Assembly (NCBI RefSeq): GCF_012027325.1
Contig: NZ_SNUG01000003.1
Coordinates: forward strand, 402,037 to 466,036
DNA length: 64,000 nt
Direction: 5' to 3'
From: Thermococcus sp. M39
Lineage (GTDB): Archaea > Methanobacteriota_B > Thermococci > Thermococcales > Thermococcaceae
The notes under the pieces were generated by a model, which was not told the DNA's origin, did no database searches, and worked only from the letters and a program-made list of their open reading frames with translations. This document shows positions 19,896 to 28,633 of the stretch, piece after piece. Every line of letters begins with the position of its first letter. The stretch's first letter is position 1. Position numbers and translations under genes: made by a program.

Positions 19896-20722
19896 ATGCT
19901 CCAACTTCCTTTTTTCTTCAGAACTTCCCTTGCTCTAAAGAGACCTTGAGCAACACATTCTTTCAATGACTTTCCCTTTGAATAATACGCTAAAAATCCG
20001 CCAGCAAAGGCATCTCCTGCCCCTGTCGGATCAACGATCTTGTCTATGGGTAATGCCTCGAATTCTGCAAACTTCTCTCCATCATAGACGAGGACTCCCC
20101 TTTCTCCTCTTGTTATCACAACGATTTTGGCTCCCCATTCATGGAGAACTTTCGCTGCTTCTTTGATGTTGTCTGTTTTTGTTATCACTTTCGCTTCTCT
20201 TTCGTTTGGGAAAATTACTTCAACTCCAGCCACTATCTTTTTCAAAAGCTCAGTTTTTGTTTTATAGTCCTCCATATAAGTTGGGTTGAAGTCGAGGCTT
20301 ATTCTTTTGCCTTTTAGGCGTTTAATTAATTTTAGCTGCTCTTCTGGTGGGATTGGTGCTATGTGGAAAACCTCGGCACTCATGTATTCCTCCGGAATTT
20401 CAATTTCACCCATCCTTTGAGCAACGCCCATATCAACGGGAGCGTCAACACTTCCATCCTCGTGATATATCATGTAGATGTGAATTGTCCTCCCTTCGAG
20501 GATGTGAACTCCTCTAATATCTAAAATTTCGCTCAGCTTTTTTAACCACTCTTCTGGAAAATCCCTGCCGACCTTAGTAACCAATCCAACTTTTGCACCG
20601 CTTAGTGCTGCTGAGGTTGCAACGGCAGCGGCAGCTCCTCCTGGCTGCAGAATCTCTTCTCTTTTGGGGAACCTGATATGGTCTATTGAAACATGGCCAA
20701 TGACAACCAAATCTAACTCCAT
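19892..20722 (-). CDS. PfkB-family sugar/nucleoside kinase
   Basis: 276 residues of the ribokinase fold. The N-terminal signature region has GHVSIDHIRFP and PGGAAAAVATSAALSGAKVGLVTKVG. The C-terminal PfkB signature DPTGAGDAFAGGFLAYY supplies the anion hole and catalytic Asp of GAGD. A lid segment carries HIYMIYHEDGS. The substrate (ribose-, inositol- or nucleoside-type) is not decided by these motifs. ATG follows GGGGAGGGCG. It is transcribed divergently from the carboxypeptidase gene. Confidence 0.85.
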   Translation of the reverse strand: MELDLVVIGHVSIDHIRFPKREEILQPGGAAAAVATSAALSGAKVGLVTKVGRDFPEEWLKKLSEILDIRGVHILEGRTIHIYMIYHEDGSVDAPVDMGVAQRMGEIEIPEEYMSAEVFHIAPIPPEEQLKLIKRLKGKRISLDFNPTYMEDYKTKTELLKKIVAGVEVIFPNEREAKVITKTDNIKEAAKVLHEWGAKIVVITRGERGVLVYDGEKFAEFEALPIDKIVDPTGAGDAFAGGFLAYYSKGKSLKECVAQGLFRAREVLKKKGSWSI

Positions 20723-20872
20723 ATCGCCCTCCCCTAACTTGACAAATTGCTTTATTTATCTTTTGGCTGTTGAGTAATCCTTTTCTACTCCTCTTACTCC
20801 GTTTAGATGAATATCGAAAAGATTTAAAAGGTTGAAAAGAATCTTAAAAACAAAGTTTAATGGGTGATTAGG

Positions 20873-22372
20873 ATGGAAGAAGTCTTTCAAAATGAGGTTA
20901 TAAAACAAATTTTGTTGAAATACAGGACGATATGGGCAATTGGACACGCTCAAAGTGTTCTCGGTTGGGATATGGAGGTAAACATGCCAAAAGAGGGTAT
21001 AACTGAGAGGAGCGTTGCTCAAGGAGAACTTTCAGTGTTAAATCAGAAGTTCATTTTAGAGCCAAAATTTGTTGAACTCGTTGAGAAAGCAGAAGGAGAA
21101 GACCTTAACGATTATGAAAGAGGTGTTGTGAGGGTTCTTAAGCGCTCAATTAAGATAGCAAAGGCATTCCCTCCAGAATTTGTCAGAGAGATGAGTGAGG
21201 TTAGGAGCAAAGCAACGATGGCATGGGCAGAAGCAAAGCAAAAGAACGATTTCAAACTCTTTGAGCCTTATCTTGACAAAATCATAGAACTTTCAAGGAA
21301 AGCCGCTGACTATCTCGGCTATGATGAGTATCCATACGATGCTTTACTCGACCTGTACGAAGAAGGATTAAGGATCAGGGACTTAGACCCAATATTTGAG
21401 AAACTCGAAAAAGATCTCAAGCCTATTCTTGATAGAATTCTTGAAGAAGGAAAATTCCCAAAAGAGCATCCACTTGAAAAAGAGAAGTACGATATTGAAG
21501 CAATGAAAAAGGTAAATCTCGAGATACTCAAGCTTTTTGGCTATCCTCTAGGAACAAGAGGCCGCTTAGATGTTTCGCCTCATCCATTCACGACAGAATT
21601 TGGAATAAAAGATGTTAGAATAACAACGAGATATGAGGGTTTTGACTTTAAGAGAACTCTATTGGCCGTAGTCCACGAATTTGGACATGCTCTCTATGAA
21701 CTTCAGCAAGATGAAAGGTTCATGTTCTCTCCAATAGCAGGTGGGGTTTCTCTTGGCATTCACGAGAGTCAAAGCAGATTCTGGGAAAACATCATTGGCC
21801 GCTCGAGAGAATTTGCAGAATTAGTTTACCCAATTCTCAGGGATAATCTTCCGTTTATCTCAAACTATACCCCAGAAGACATCTATTATTACTTCAACAC
21901 TGTTAGACCAGATTTCATTAGAGTTGAGGCTGATGAAGTAACTTACAACATGCACATCCTCTTGAGGTACAAGCTTGAAAAGCTCATGATAAACGAAGGA
22001 TTAAGGGCAAGTGAAGTTGCAGAGCTTTGGAACGATGAGATGGAGCGCTTGTTGGGAATTAGGCCAAAAACTTACAGTGAAGGAGTTCTTCAGGATATAC
22101 ACTGGGCTCATGCAACAATTGGCTACTTCCCAACATACACATTGGGTACACTTTTAGCAACCCAGATTAGGGCATACATCACTAAGGACATTCCAGACTT
22201 CTATGAGAAAGTTCAGAGAGGGGAATTCGAACCAATAAAAGAATGGCTGAGGGAAAAAGTGCACAAATATGGTTCAGTATATCCACCAAAAGAATTGTTG
22301 GAGAGGAGCTTTGGAGAAGGTGTAAATCCAGAATACTTCATTGAGTATTTGAAGGAGAAGTATCTTGGATAG
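20873..22372 (+). CDS. Thermostable carboxypeptidase 1 (M32 family)
   Basis: A zinc or cobalt metallocarboxypeptidase that removes C-terminal residues from peptides in the cytoplasm. 499 residues, the length of the Pyrococcus furiosus enzyme. The HEXXH motif is HEFGH (268-272), followed by the M32 signatures HESQSRFWEN and IRVEADEVTYNMHILLRY and the HPFTTEFG loop. ATG 20873 follows GGTGATT; the in-frame GTG nine bases upstream lies within that site. Confidence 0.93.
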   Translation: MEEVFQNEVIKQILLKYRTIWAIGHAQSVLGWDMEVNMPKEGITERSVAQGELSVLNQKFILEPKFVELVEKAEGEDLNDYERGVVRVLKRSIKIAKAFPPEFVREMSEVRSKATMAWAEAKQKNDFKLFEPYLDKIIELSRKAADYLGYDEYPYDALLDLYEEGLRIRDLDPIFEKLEKDLKPILDRILEEGKFPKEHPLEKEKYDIEAMKKVNLEILKLFGYPLGTRGRLDVSPHPFTTEFGIKDVRITTRYEGFDFKRTLLAVVHEFGHALYELQQDERFMFSPIAGGVSLGIHESQSRFWENIIGRSREFAELVYPILRDNLPFISNYTPEDIYYYFNTVRPDFIRVEADEVTYNMHILLRYKLEKLMINEGLRASEVAELWNDEMERLLGIRPKTYSEGVLQDIHWAHATIGYFPTYTLGTLLATQIRAYITKDIPDFYEKVQRGEFEPIKEWLREKVHKYGSVYPPKELLERSFGEGVNPEYFIEYLKEKYLG

Positions 22373-22688
22373 GTTCTATTTCAATAGCCGCAACGCCCCA
22401 TTTTTTCTCTTCTTCTTCGCTGTAAAACTGTCTGTAAATTTTCACTCCTTCTTCTATGCTTTTAATCCCTGGTAAAACGTTCTCCAAGCCTTCTTTTTTG
22501 AGCATTTCTATAAAAGAGGGGTAAACTCTAATGTCCTTAACTTTGACTTTAAGCTTTCCTTCGAAGATTATGATGTCTCCTGGCTTAATTTGTCTGCGCT
22601 TTTCGTCATACAACCGACCCTCTATTTTTTTCTTTCCTTCGGCTATCAGTTTGAGGTACTCTTCTTGGAGCCCCATTTCCCATTCCAT
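22338..22688 (-). CDS. ASCH-domain protein
   Basis: 116 residues with the ASCH layout: LQEEYLKLIAEGKKKIEGRL then a Lys/Arg-rich turn and IKPGDIIIFEGKLKVKVKDI, the RNA-binding-like beta-barrel related to PUA. Likely an RNA- or nucleotide-binding regulator (inference). ATG 22688 follows AGGTGAA, 10 bases after the stop of the flavoprotein gene, so the two are co-transcribed. The 3' end overlaps the carboxypeptidase gene by 35 bases on the other strand. Confidence 0.75.
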   Translation of the reverse strand: MEWEMGLQEEYLKLIAEGKKKIEGRLYDEKRRQIKPGDIIIFEGKLKVKVKDIRVYPSFIEMLKKEGLENVLPGIKSIEEGVKIYRQFYSEEEEKKWGVAAIEIEPIQDTSPSNTQ

Positions 22689-22698
22689 ACGGTTCACC

Positions 22699-23814
22699 TC
22701 AGAGCAAATATCTAATTATCATAGGCGTAACTTTCAATGCCCTAGCTAAAAGCTTTGGATGTTTTATAAGGGCTTTTATGGTCTTTGCATGCTCATCAAA
22801 GTCTGCTGTGCTTTCAATAACCTCTATTGCTTCTCTGCTTGATAAAACCTCGAAAAGCTTTTCAATCTGTTCTTGGTTGAGGTTCTTGAAAAGCTTCCTC
22901 GCTTTCAATCCGAAGGAAATCTCACGTTTTATGTTCTTACAAAGCCTTTCATAGTCTTCGGGTTTTCCGTTAATGAGGGAATAGGCGAGAGCATACGCAC
23001 AGTATATTCCATATGCAATTCCTCCAGCGGTTAAAGGCTTAATTTGGAGTGCAGCATCTCCCACTAATGCAACGTTCCCTTTAATCCATGGCTTTCTAAC
23101 GCCCAATGCAACATTTCCAGCTTTAAACTCGACAATATTTGTTTCTTCCAGCATTCTGGCCTTTATAAAGTTGAAGAGAGTATCAAGCCTTCCGAAGGTT
23201 CCAACTCTTGCTAGGCTTTCATTTATTGGGGCAACCCAGAAGAAAAAGTCTCCATTGAGTTCTTTATTTACCCAAAGCTCAACGAAATCTGGTTTCTCAA
23301 ACTCTCCAACAATCTCGACTTCATAACCACTTAAGAATTCCGCATTAGTTTTTGCACCAATTTCTTGAGCTACTTTGCTGTTCACACCATCCGCTCCGAT
23401 ATAAAAGTCAGCGTTTATCTCAAATCTGTCATTAAACCTCTGAAGAACGGCTTTTCCATTTCTGAAGCCCAGAAATCTTGTATTCATGTAGTATTCAGCT
23501 CCCCTTTTCACTGCTCTCTCTGCTAAGCTTTTTTCGAGAATCTTTCTATCAACCATGTATGCTTGGGGTTCTTTTCTCTTAATCTCAAAGCTTTGTATCC
23601 TTGAGTAGAAAACTGCTCCTCTCAGCTTGTTGATTATGGCCTCTTTTGGAAGTTTTAGCTCTTCGTAACTCTTTGCCCCAATAATTCCAGTGCATGCCTT
23701 TCTACCAAAAGAGCTCTTTGCCTCAATTACAGCTACTTTGTAATGTCTCGCAAGCAGAGTCGCTAAATAATTGCCAACTACACTACCGCCAATAATTGCA
23801 ATATCATATTTCAT
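22699..23814 (-). CDS. Geranylgeranyl reductase-family flavoprotein
   Basis: 371 residues of the FAD-dependent geranylgeranyl reductase group, which saturates isoprenoid chains of archaeal lipids or acts on related substrates. The FAD-binding start is IAIIGGSVVGNYLATLLA, in which Ser replaces the middle Gly of GxGxxG. The second FAD motif is NVALVGDAALQIKPLTAGGIAYG. Other regions include FYIGADGVNSKVA. ATG follows GGGAGAG. The true substrate is uncertain, since Thermococcales have several paralogues. Confidence 0.8.
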   Translation of the reverse strand: MKYDIAIIGGSVVGNYLATLLARHYKVAVIEAKSSFGRKACTGIIGAKSYEELKLPKEAIINKLRGAVFYSRIQSFEIKRKEPQAYMVDRKILEKSLAERAVKRGAEYYMNTRFLGFRNGKAVLQRFNDRFEINADFYIGADGVNSKVAQEIGAKTNAEFLSGYEVEIVGEFEKPDFVELWVNKELNGDFFFWVAPINESLARVGTFGRLDTLFNFIKARMLEETNIVEFKAGNVALGVRKPWIKGNVALVGDAALQIKPLTAGGIAYGIYCAYALAYSLINGKPEDYERLCKNIKREISFGLKARKLFKNLNQEQIEKLFEVLSSREAIEVIESTADFDEHAKTIKALIKHPKLLARALKVTPMIIRYLL

Positions 23815-23877
23815 CTCTCTCCCTCAACTTAGATGAGCTTTTAAATCCTATAAAGTTTAGCTTTAATAGGTGATAAC

Positions 23878-24477
23878 ATGAAGGTTCTAGTTACTGGCTT
23901 TGAGCCATTTGGAGGAGAAAAGGTAAATCCCTCTTGGGAAGCTGTTAAAATGCTTCCAGATGTGATAGGGAATGCTGAAATTGTCAAGTATCAGCTCCCA
24001 GTCAGTTTCAAAAAAGTTAGGGAGCTCTTGCCAGAGATCATTTCAAAGGAAAAGCCAGAAGTGATAATCCTAACAGGCCAAGCCGGAGGAAGAGTAAACA
24101 TAACAGTTGAAAGGGTTGCAATAAATGTTATGGATTCAACGAAAGAGGACAACGACGGATATAAACCAGAAGATGAGCCAATCTTTGAAGATGCTCCCGC
24201 AGCTTACTTCTCAACTTTGCCGATAAAACGAATTGTAAAAGCTTTAAGGGAAAATAAAATACCAGCAATGGTTTCAAATACTGCTGGAACTTATGTGTGC
24301 AATACTGCAATGTTTACCGCTCTCCACTACATTGCTATACATAAGTTAAATGCCAAAGCGGGGTTTATTCATGTTCCCTACATTCCAGAGCAAGTGTTAG
24401 AGAAAAATGCTCCATCAATGCCGTTAGAAATGATAAAGAGAGCAATAGAAATTGCTATTGTAGAAAGTCTCGGTTAA
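23878..24477 (+). CDS. pcp: Pyrrolidone-carboxylate peptidase
   Basis: A cysteine peptidase (family C15) that removes N-terminal pyroglutamate. 199 residues. The triad is Glu78 (in NITVERVAINV), Cys141 (in VSNTAGTYVCNTAMF) and His165 (in AGFIHVPYIPEQ). GFEPFGG near the start is the family opening. ATG follows AGGTGATAAC with a TATA (TATAAAG) 30 bases earlier. A T-rich run after the stop may terminate it. Confidence 0.95.
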   Translation: MKVLVTGFEPFGGEKVNPSWEAVKMLPDVIGNAEIVKYQLPVSFKKVRELLPEIISKEKPEVIILTGQAGGRVNITVERVAINVMDSTKEDNDGYKPEDEPIFEDAPAAYFSTLPIKRIVKALRENKIPAMVSNTAGTYVCNTAMFTALHYIAIHKLNAKAGFIHVPYIPEQVLEKNAPSMPLEMIKRAIEIAIVESLG

Positions 24478-24496
24478 TCTTTCTTTTCATTTTTTA
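24478..24496 (+). terminator. T-rich run after pcp
   Basis: CTTTCTTTTCATTTTTT directly follows the pcp stop. Archaeal RNA polymerase terminates at oligo-T runs without a hairpin, so this is a plausible terminator. Confidence 0.35.
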
Positions 24497-24564
24497 GGCA
24501 ATATTTTTAAGATGTATCTCTAACTATCACCCAAGGCGAGACTATAAAACCTTGTGAGAAGGTG

Positions 24565-26550
24565 ATGCCTATTCTCATACTTGGGGTTGATATAATCAGC
24601 GAGAACCCAAAGAGGTTTGCTGTGGTTAGTTGGTTCAATGGAAAGCTTGAGAAAAAAGGTGAGTTCACATTCTATAGGTTAGTCCGTTTTATCCGAGCAA
24701 AGAGGCCGGATATAATTGCAATGGACAACATCCATGAGCTTGGTGATGATCTGAAGAAGTTTCTAAGAGCTTTACCTCAGGGGACTAAGCTTGTTCAGGT
24801 TACTGGAAGACCAGGGGAGCAGAAGTCTCTTTGGAGCCTAGCAAAGGAGAACGGAATCAGAGTTGGTGATAAGTTCGACCCATATGAGGAAGCTAAGGTA
24901 TGTGCTCTATTGGCCTCTAAAGGAGTTGGCTATGAGGTTTTAGCCTTTGAAGATGAGGTTATAATAAAGGTCTCTAGAGGTAGAAGTCAGGGAAAAGGTG
25001 GCTGGAGCCAAGATAGGTATAGGAGAAGAATTCACAATTTGATTCAAAATAAAGTCAGAGAAATTGAGGAAACACTAAGGAGAGCAGACATTCCTTTTGA
25101 TTTGGAAGTTGAAGAGAAGGATTATGGTTTAGCCAGGGGAGAGTTTAAGGTCTATGCTTCAAGAGAGGAATTGGCAGGACTTATAAAACCTATGCACGGT
25201 GGAGATGTTGAAATTAAGATAAAACCCGTGGAAAGAAAGAGCTTGGAGTTTGTGCCGTTAAAGAGTGAAAAAGCCATTCAAGTGAGGAAAAGCGTTATAA
25301 TTGGTCTTGACCCGGGAATAACCGTTGGAATAGCCGCTTTAGACTTGGATGGGAATATTGTGGCAATTTACAGCGAAAGGAACATGGCAGTGAGCGATAT
25401 TGTTAGGTTTATATCCGATGTGGGACATCCAATAATCGTTGCAACTGATGTTAATCCAGCTCCAGGTTTGGTTGAGAAGATTGCCCGTTCATTTAAGGCT
25501 ATTCTCTATGTTCCAAGGGAAAGCCTGCGTGTAGAGGAAAAGAATGAGCTTTTGAGAAGCTTAGGCATTAGCGTTGATGATGATCACCAAAGAGACGCTT
25601 TGGCAGCTGCTTATAAAGCATACCTCCGCTTAAAGCCAAAGCTTGAGCATGTTGATGCAAAGCTCAGAGAACTCGGCTTAATGAAGAAGAGTAATGAGAT
25701 CAAAGCTCTGGTTATTCAGGGATACAACCTCGGAGAGGCTATAATGAAAGTTAAGCTGAGAGAGAAGCCGAAAGAAGAAGTCAAAGTCCTCCCGGAGGAA
25801 GAAAGCGTTGATGTAACGCCTTACATTGAGAAAATCAAGGAACTCGAGAAGACTATTGAAATGCTTGAGAGAGAAAACCAAGAGCTTAGGGCGATAATTG
25901 AAGAGCAAAAGAAAAGAATTGAAAAGCTTGAGGATAAGCTGGCATATTACGATGAAGCGATTAGAGCTAAAGTTATTAGAAGCAAGGAGATTGAGATTAG
26001 GGACAAAAGAATTGCATACCTCGAGAAAGAACTTAGAGAGGCAAAAGCAATAATTAAAAAGCTCAGCAGGGACTTAGTTTTGGCAAAAAGAATGCACCTC
26101 CTTGAGCTTAAAGGAACAGCAGTTCCTCTTAAGGTCCTTGAGAGCTTAACATGGAAGGAGATAGAGAAGCTTGAGCGCTCTGCAAGGATTAAAAAAGATG
26201 ATGTAATTTATGTTGTTAATCCTTCGGGGGCTGGGAAGAGCATAGCTGAGTATTTGGTCGAGAAGGGGATTAAAGCGTTGATAAGTGCAAAAACTCTGCC
26301 GAATAACGTCTATGAAGTGCTTAGAGAGAATAAGATTCCGGTATTCTACGAGGATGAAATTGAAGTCAAGCGGGTTGATGAGTTTGCAATAGTTGATAGA
26401 GAAGAGCTTGAAAGAGCAATAGAGCAGAGGCTAAAGGAGTGGGAAGAGGAGGATAAGGAGAGGGGAATTCAAGAATTTTTAAGGCTGGTTGAGGAATATA
26501 GAATTGAGAGGATTAAGGAGCTTAAAAAGAAGGCTGAGGAGGAAAGCTAA
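24565..26550 (+). CDS. DUF460 protein: RuvC-fold domains plus coiled coil
   Basis: 661 residues. Residues 1-130 form an RNase H-like domain (ILGVDIISENPKRFAVV, DIIAMDNIHELG). A basic linker follows with RSQGKGGWSQDRYRRRI. A second RuvC/YqgF-like domain (about 245-370) has LDPGITVGIAALD, IIVATDVNPAPG and DDDHQRDALAAA. A coiled coil spans about 420-520, and a small alpha/beta domain plus basic tail closes the protein. DUF460 is known only as a conserved archaeal family; nuclease activity is inference. The ribosome site GGTGATG directly touches the ATG, so the true start may lie a few codons away. It ends with a four-base overlap on a convergent gene. Confidence 0.8.
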   Translation: MPILILGVDIISENPKRFAVVSWFNGKLEKKGEFTFYRLVRFIRAKRPDIIAMDNIHELGDDLKKFLRALPQGTKLVQVTGRPGEQKSLWSLAKENGIRVGDKFDPYEEAKVCALLASKGVGYEVLAFEDEVIIKVSRGRSQGKGGWSQDRYRRRIHNLIQNKVREIEETLRRADIPFDLEVEEKDYGLARGEFKVYASREELAGLIKPMHGGDVEIKIKPVERKSLEFVPLKSEKAIQVRKSVIIGLDPGITVGIAALDLDGNIVAIYSERNMAVSDIVRFISDVGHPIIVATDVNPAPGLVEKIARSFKAILYVPRESLRVEEKNELLRSLGISVDDDHQRDALAAAYKAYLRLKPKLEHVDAKLRELGLMKKSNEIKALVIQGYNLGEAIMKVKLREKPKEEVKVLPEEESVDVTPYIEKIKELEKTIEMLERENQELRAIIEEQKKRIEKLEDKLAYYDEAIRAKVIRSKEIEIRDKRIAYLEKELREAKAIIKKLSRDLVLAKRMHLLELKGTAVPLKVLESLTWKEIEKLERSARIKKDDVIYVVNPSGAGKSIAEYLVEKGIKALISAKTLPNNVYEVLRENKIPVFYEDEIEVKRVDEFAIVDREELERAIEQRLKEWEEEDKERGIQEFLRLVEEYRIERIKELKKKAEEES

Positions 26551-26837
26551 ATCTGATTCAGCAGATCCTTCAGCATTCTCAGGTATTTTCCAGTTTCTTC
26601 CGCCCCTCTATTTGTTATCTCAATAGCAGTTCTTGGCCTGTCTGCGAAGACTTTTGTCAGCTTTACATAGCCAGCTTTTTCCAATGTCTTTAGATGGGAA
26701 TCCAAGTTGCCTGGAGTTACATCTAAAACTTTTTGTAGTTCCTTAAACAGAACCTTTCCTCTTGGCAAGAGATAAAGCATGATACCTAACCTAATGGGAT
26801 TTCCAAGCACATGGTTTTTCACGAGTTCCCTTAGCAT
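26547..26837 (-). CDS. Winged-helix transcriptional regulator (ArsR/HTH_34-like)
   Basis: 96 residues forming one winged helix: helices NPIRLGIMLYLLPRGKVLFKEL, recognition region DVTPGNLDSHLKTLEKAGYVKL and wing FADRPRTAIEITNRG. ATG follows GGGTGAG, which is the end of the upstream membrane-protein gene. Two-gene units of such a regulator with a membrane protein are common in Thermococcales and probably autoregulated. Confidence 0.85.
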   Translation of the reverse strand: MLRELVKNHVLGNPIRLGIMLYLLPRGKVLFKELQKVLDVTPGNLDSHLKTLEKAGYVKLTKVFADRPRTAIEITNRGAEETGKYLRMLKDLLNQI

Positions 26838-26841
26838 AAGC

Positions 26842-27453
26842 TCACCCTAGGGTCTTAAATGCCGAGTAGAGATACCAGAGCACTGTTACCGAGAATCCAA
26901 GGGCGACAACAAAGCCTGCCCAAGTCATTGCACCACTCTTCATGTTCCATGCTATAGCAATTCCAAGGAACGGGACTAAGAAAGCAGGGATCATTTCCTT
27001 CTCGGCTTCCCCATACTTGAAGAATACTAACCACTGCCCAAAGACGGAGAGTCCTATGAAAGTTAAAAAGCCTACAGCTAGTCTCGCTCCTTCGTTTACT
27101 GCTATTGATGTCCTTGGTATTATAATCCATCCAACTGTTGAGCCGACTATCCAGGAGGCAAGTATGAGAATTCCAGGAAGTGTACCTATACTTGCTTTTC
27201 TTCCGGTTGCTGCTACAAGCTCTGCAAACTTTCTCCATATCTTCCCGGTGAACCAGATGGCAACCCCAATTGCTCCGCCCCAATAGATTCCGTCGGCCCA
27301 ACCAGGCATTTCAACGATGTTAATGAGAATATAATAGAGTAGCATTACGACAAGCCAGAATGCAAAGTTCATTGCGGCGTACATCTTACTAGCGGCTATC
27401 AGCTTTTTCTCAACCCTCTCAAGCACATTCTTAAGCTCCCTAACTTCTTCCAT
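26842..27453 (-). CDS. Polytopic membrane protein paired with a winged-helix regulator
   Basis: 203 residues: an N-terminal amphipathic/coiled segment, then about six hydrophobic helices (for example FAFWLVVMLLYYILINIV, GILILASWIVGSTVGWIII, LAVGFLTFIGLSVFGQWLVF). ATG 27453 follows GGTGAG. Function unknown; the downstream winged-helix gene starts five bases after its stop. Confidence 0.7.
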   Translation of the reverse strand: MEEVRELKNVLERVEKKLIAASKMYAAMNFAFWLVVMLLYYILINIVEMPGWADGIYWGGAIGVAIWFTGKIWRKFAELVAATGRKASIGTLPGILILASWIVGSTVGWIIIPRTSIAVNEGARLAVGFLTFIGLSVFGQWLVFFKYGEAEKEMIPAFLVPFLGIAIAWNMKSGAMTWAGFVVALGFSVTVLWYLYSAFKTLG

Positions 27454-27551
27454 GGCTCTCACCGATACTAAATATGATTTTGAAGTATTTAACCCAATAA
27501 GAGTTTCTGAAATTCAGAGAAAACCTTAAGCTCTCAAGAGTCCAACTCAGA

Positions 27552-28571
27552 ATGATGAAGATTGAAGAACTTTATCAAAAAGAAGGCAACAAAATTAGAT
27601 GCCTTGTTTGTGAGAGGCAGTGTTTGATTGCTGAAGGAAAGGGAGGAGTGTGCAAGAACTATGCTAACTTAGATGGCAAATTGATCCACGTCGGTTACGG
27701 AAAGCTGAGTGCAGTTGAAAGCAGGCCAATTGAGATAAAGCCATTCTTTCATTACTACCCGAACAGCACGGCTTTGACTTTTTCTGGATTTGGCTGCAAC
27801 TTCTACTGTCCTTGGTGTCAGAACTATCACCTGAGCTTTTCTGGACCTCCTCAGGAATTGGGGGCAATTTCTCCACAAGAACTTGTGGATTTAGCCTTGA
27901 GGGCTGGTGATGAAGGCTTGTGCGCAAGCTTTAACGAACCTGCAACGCTTTACTCATATCTCCTAGATGTCTTTGAACTCGGAAAGGAGAGAGGACTCTA
28001 TGGTTGCCTTGTCACAAATGGCTATTTCACAATTAAAGCTTTGAAAAGGCTGATCGAAAGCGGTGTTTCTGGCTTCAGCATTGACATCAAGGGCTGCCCG
28101 GAGATGAAAGTTCTTACAACGATTGACCACAAGAAAGTGTTCAGAAATGCAAAGAAAGCCTTGGATTTGAATGCCCACGTTGAGATGGTTTATCTCGTTG
28201 TTACGAATGCCAACGATTTTAAAGAATGCTATAGCTGGATCTTTAAGATGCACTCCGAAATGCTTGGCGAAAATGTCCCCCTCCACATAAACCGCTATTA
28301 TCCGATGAACTACTGGAGGGAAAAGCCAACTTCTGTTAGAACGCTTTTAGCCCTCAAAGAAATTGCTCAGAAAGAGTACAATATCAACTACGTTTATGTT
28401 GGTAACATTGGTTCGATAGATCATGAAACAACATACTGTCCAAAATGTGGTAAAAAGCTCATCATTCGCTTTGGTTATAGGGTTGTTGAATGGAATCTGA
28501 CAAAAGATAACAGATGTCCGAAATGTGGGGAGAAAATTCCGATTTATGGAAAGCTTAACATAAGGTTTTGA
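27552..28571 (+). CDS. Radical SAM protein (PflA-like, AmmeMemoRadiSam-type)
   Basis: 339 residues. The iron-sulfur motif CxxxCxxC is GCNFYCPWCQN, after a segment CLVCERQCLIAEGKGGVC that may bind a second metal. SAM-binding features include EPATL and SGFSIDIKG. A zinc ribbon closes the protein (CPKCGKK and CPKCGEK). This layout fits the AmmeMemoRadiSam radical SAM group, but no Memo or AMMECR1 gene is nearby. There is no ribosome site; a TATA-like AACCTTAAG about 30 bases upstream suggests a leaderless mRNA. Confidence 0.82.
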   Translation: MMKIEELYQKEGNKIRCLVCERQCLIAEGKGGVCKNYANLDGKLIHVGYGKLSAVESRPIEIKPFFHYYPNSTALTFSGFGCNFYCPWCQNYHLSFSGPPQELGAISPQELVDLALRAGDEGLCASFNEPATLYSYLLDVFELGKERGLYGCLVTNGYFTIKALKRLIESGVSGFSIDIKGCPEMKVLTTIDHKKVFRNAKKALDLNAHVEMVYLVVTNANDFKECYSWIFKMHSEMLGENVPLHINRYYPMNYWREKPTSVRTLLALKEIAQKEYNINYVYVGNIGSIDHETTYCPKCGKKLIIRFGYRVVEWNLTKDNRCPKCGEKIPIYGKLNIRF

Positions 28572-28633
28572 ATGCCTCGGCCAGCCATCCTCTCATCACA
28601 GCTCAGCTAACAGCTCTCTCCTCATCGGCTTTC
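28572..28633 (-). ncRNA. C/D box sRNA (2'-O-methylation guide), downstream of ttuA
   Basis: On the minus strand the order is C box (CCGATGA, 28628-28622), 15-nt guide, D' CTGA (28606-28603), three-base spacer, C' GTGATGA (28599-28593), 12-nt guide, D CCGA (28580-28577). This fills the 60-base gap between two convergent genes and begins at the stop codon of the tRNA thiolase gene. The D' guide can pair for nine bases with UAACAGCUC, a conserved 23S segment as I recall it. The D guide target is not assigned. C/D box sRNAs guide fibrillarin/Nop5/L7Ae complexes to rRNA or tRNA. Confidence 0.75.

Noticed and set aside
27505..27517. TCTGAAATTCAGA palindrome before the radical SAM gene
   Set aside because: Short and AT-rich, easily due to chance, and not placed convincingly relative to the TATA-like box.
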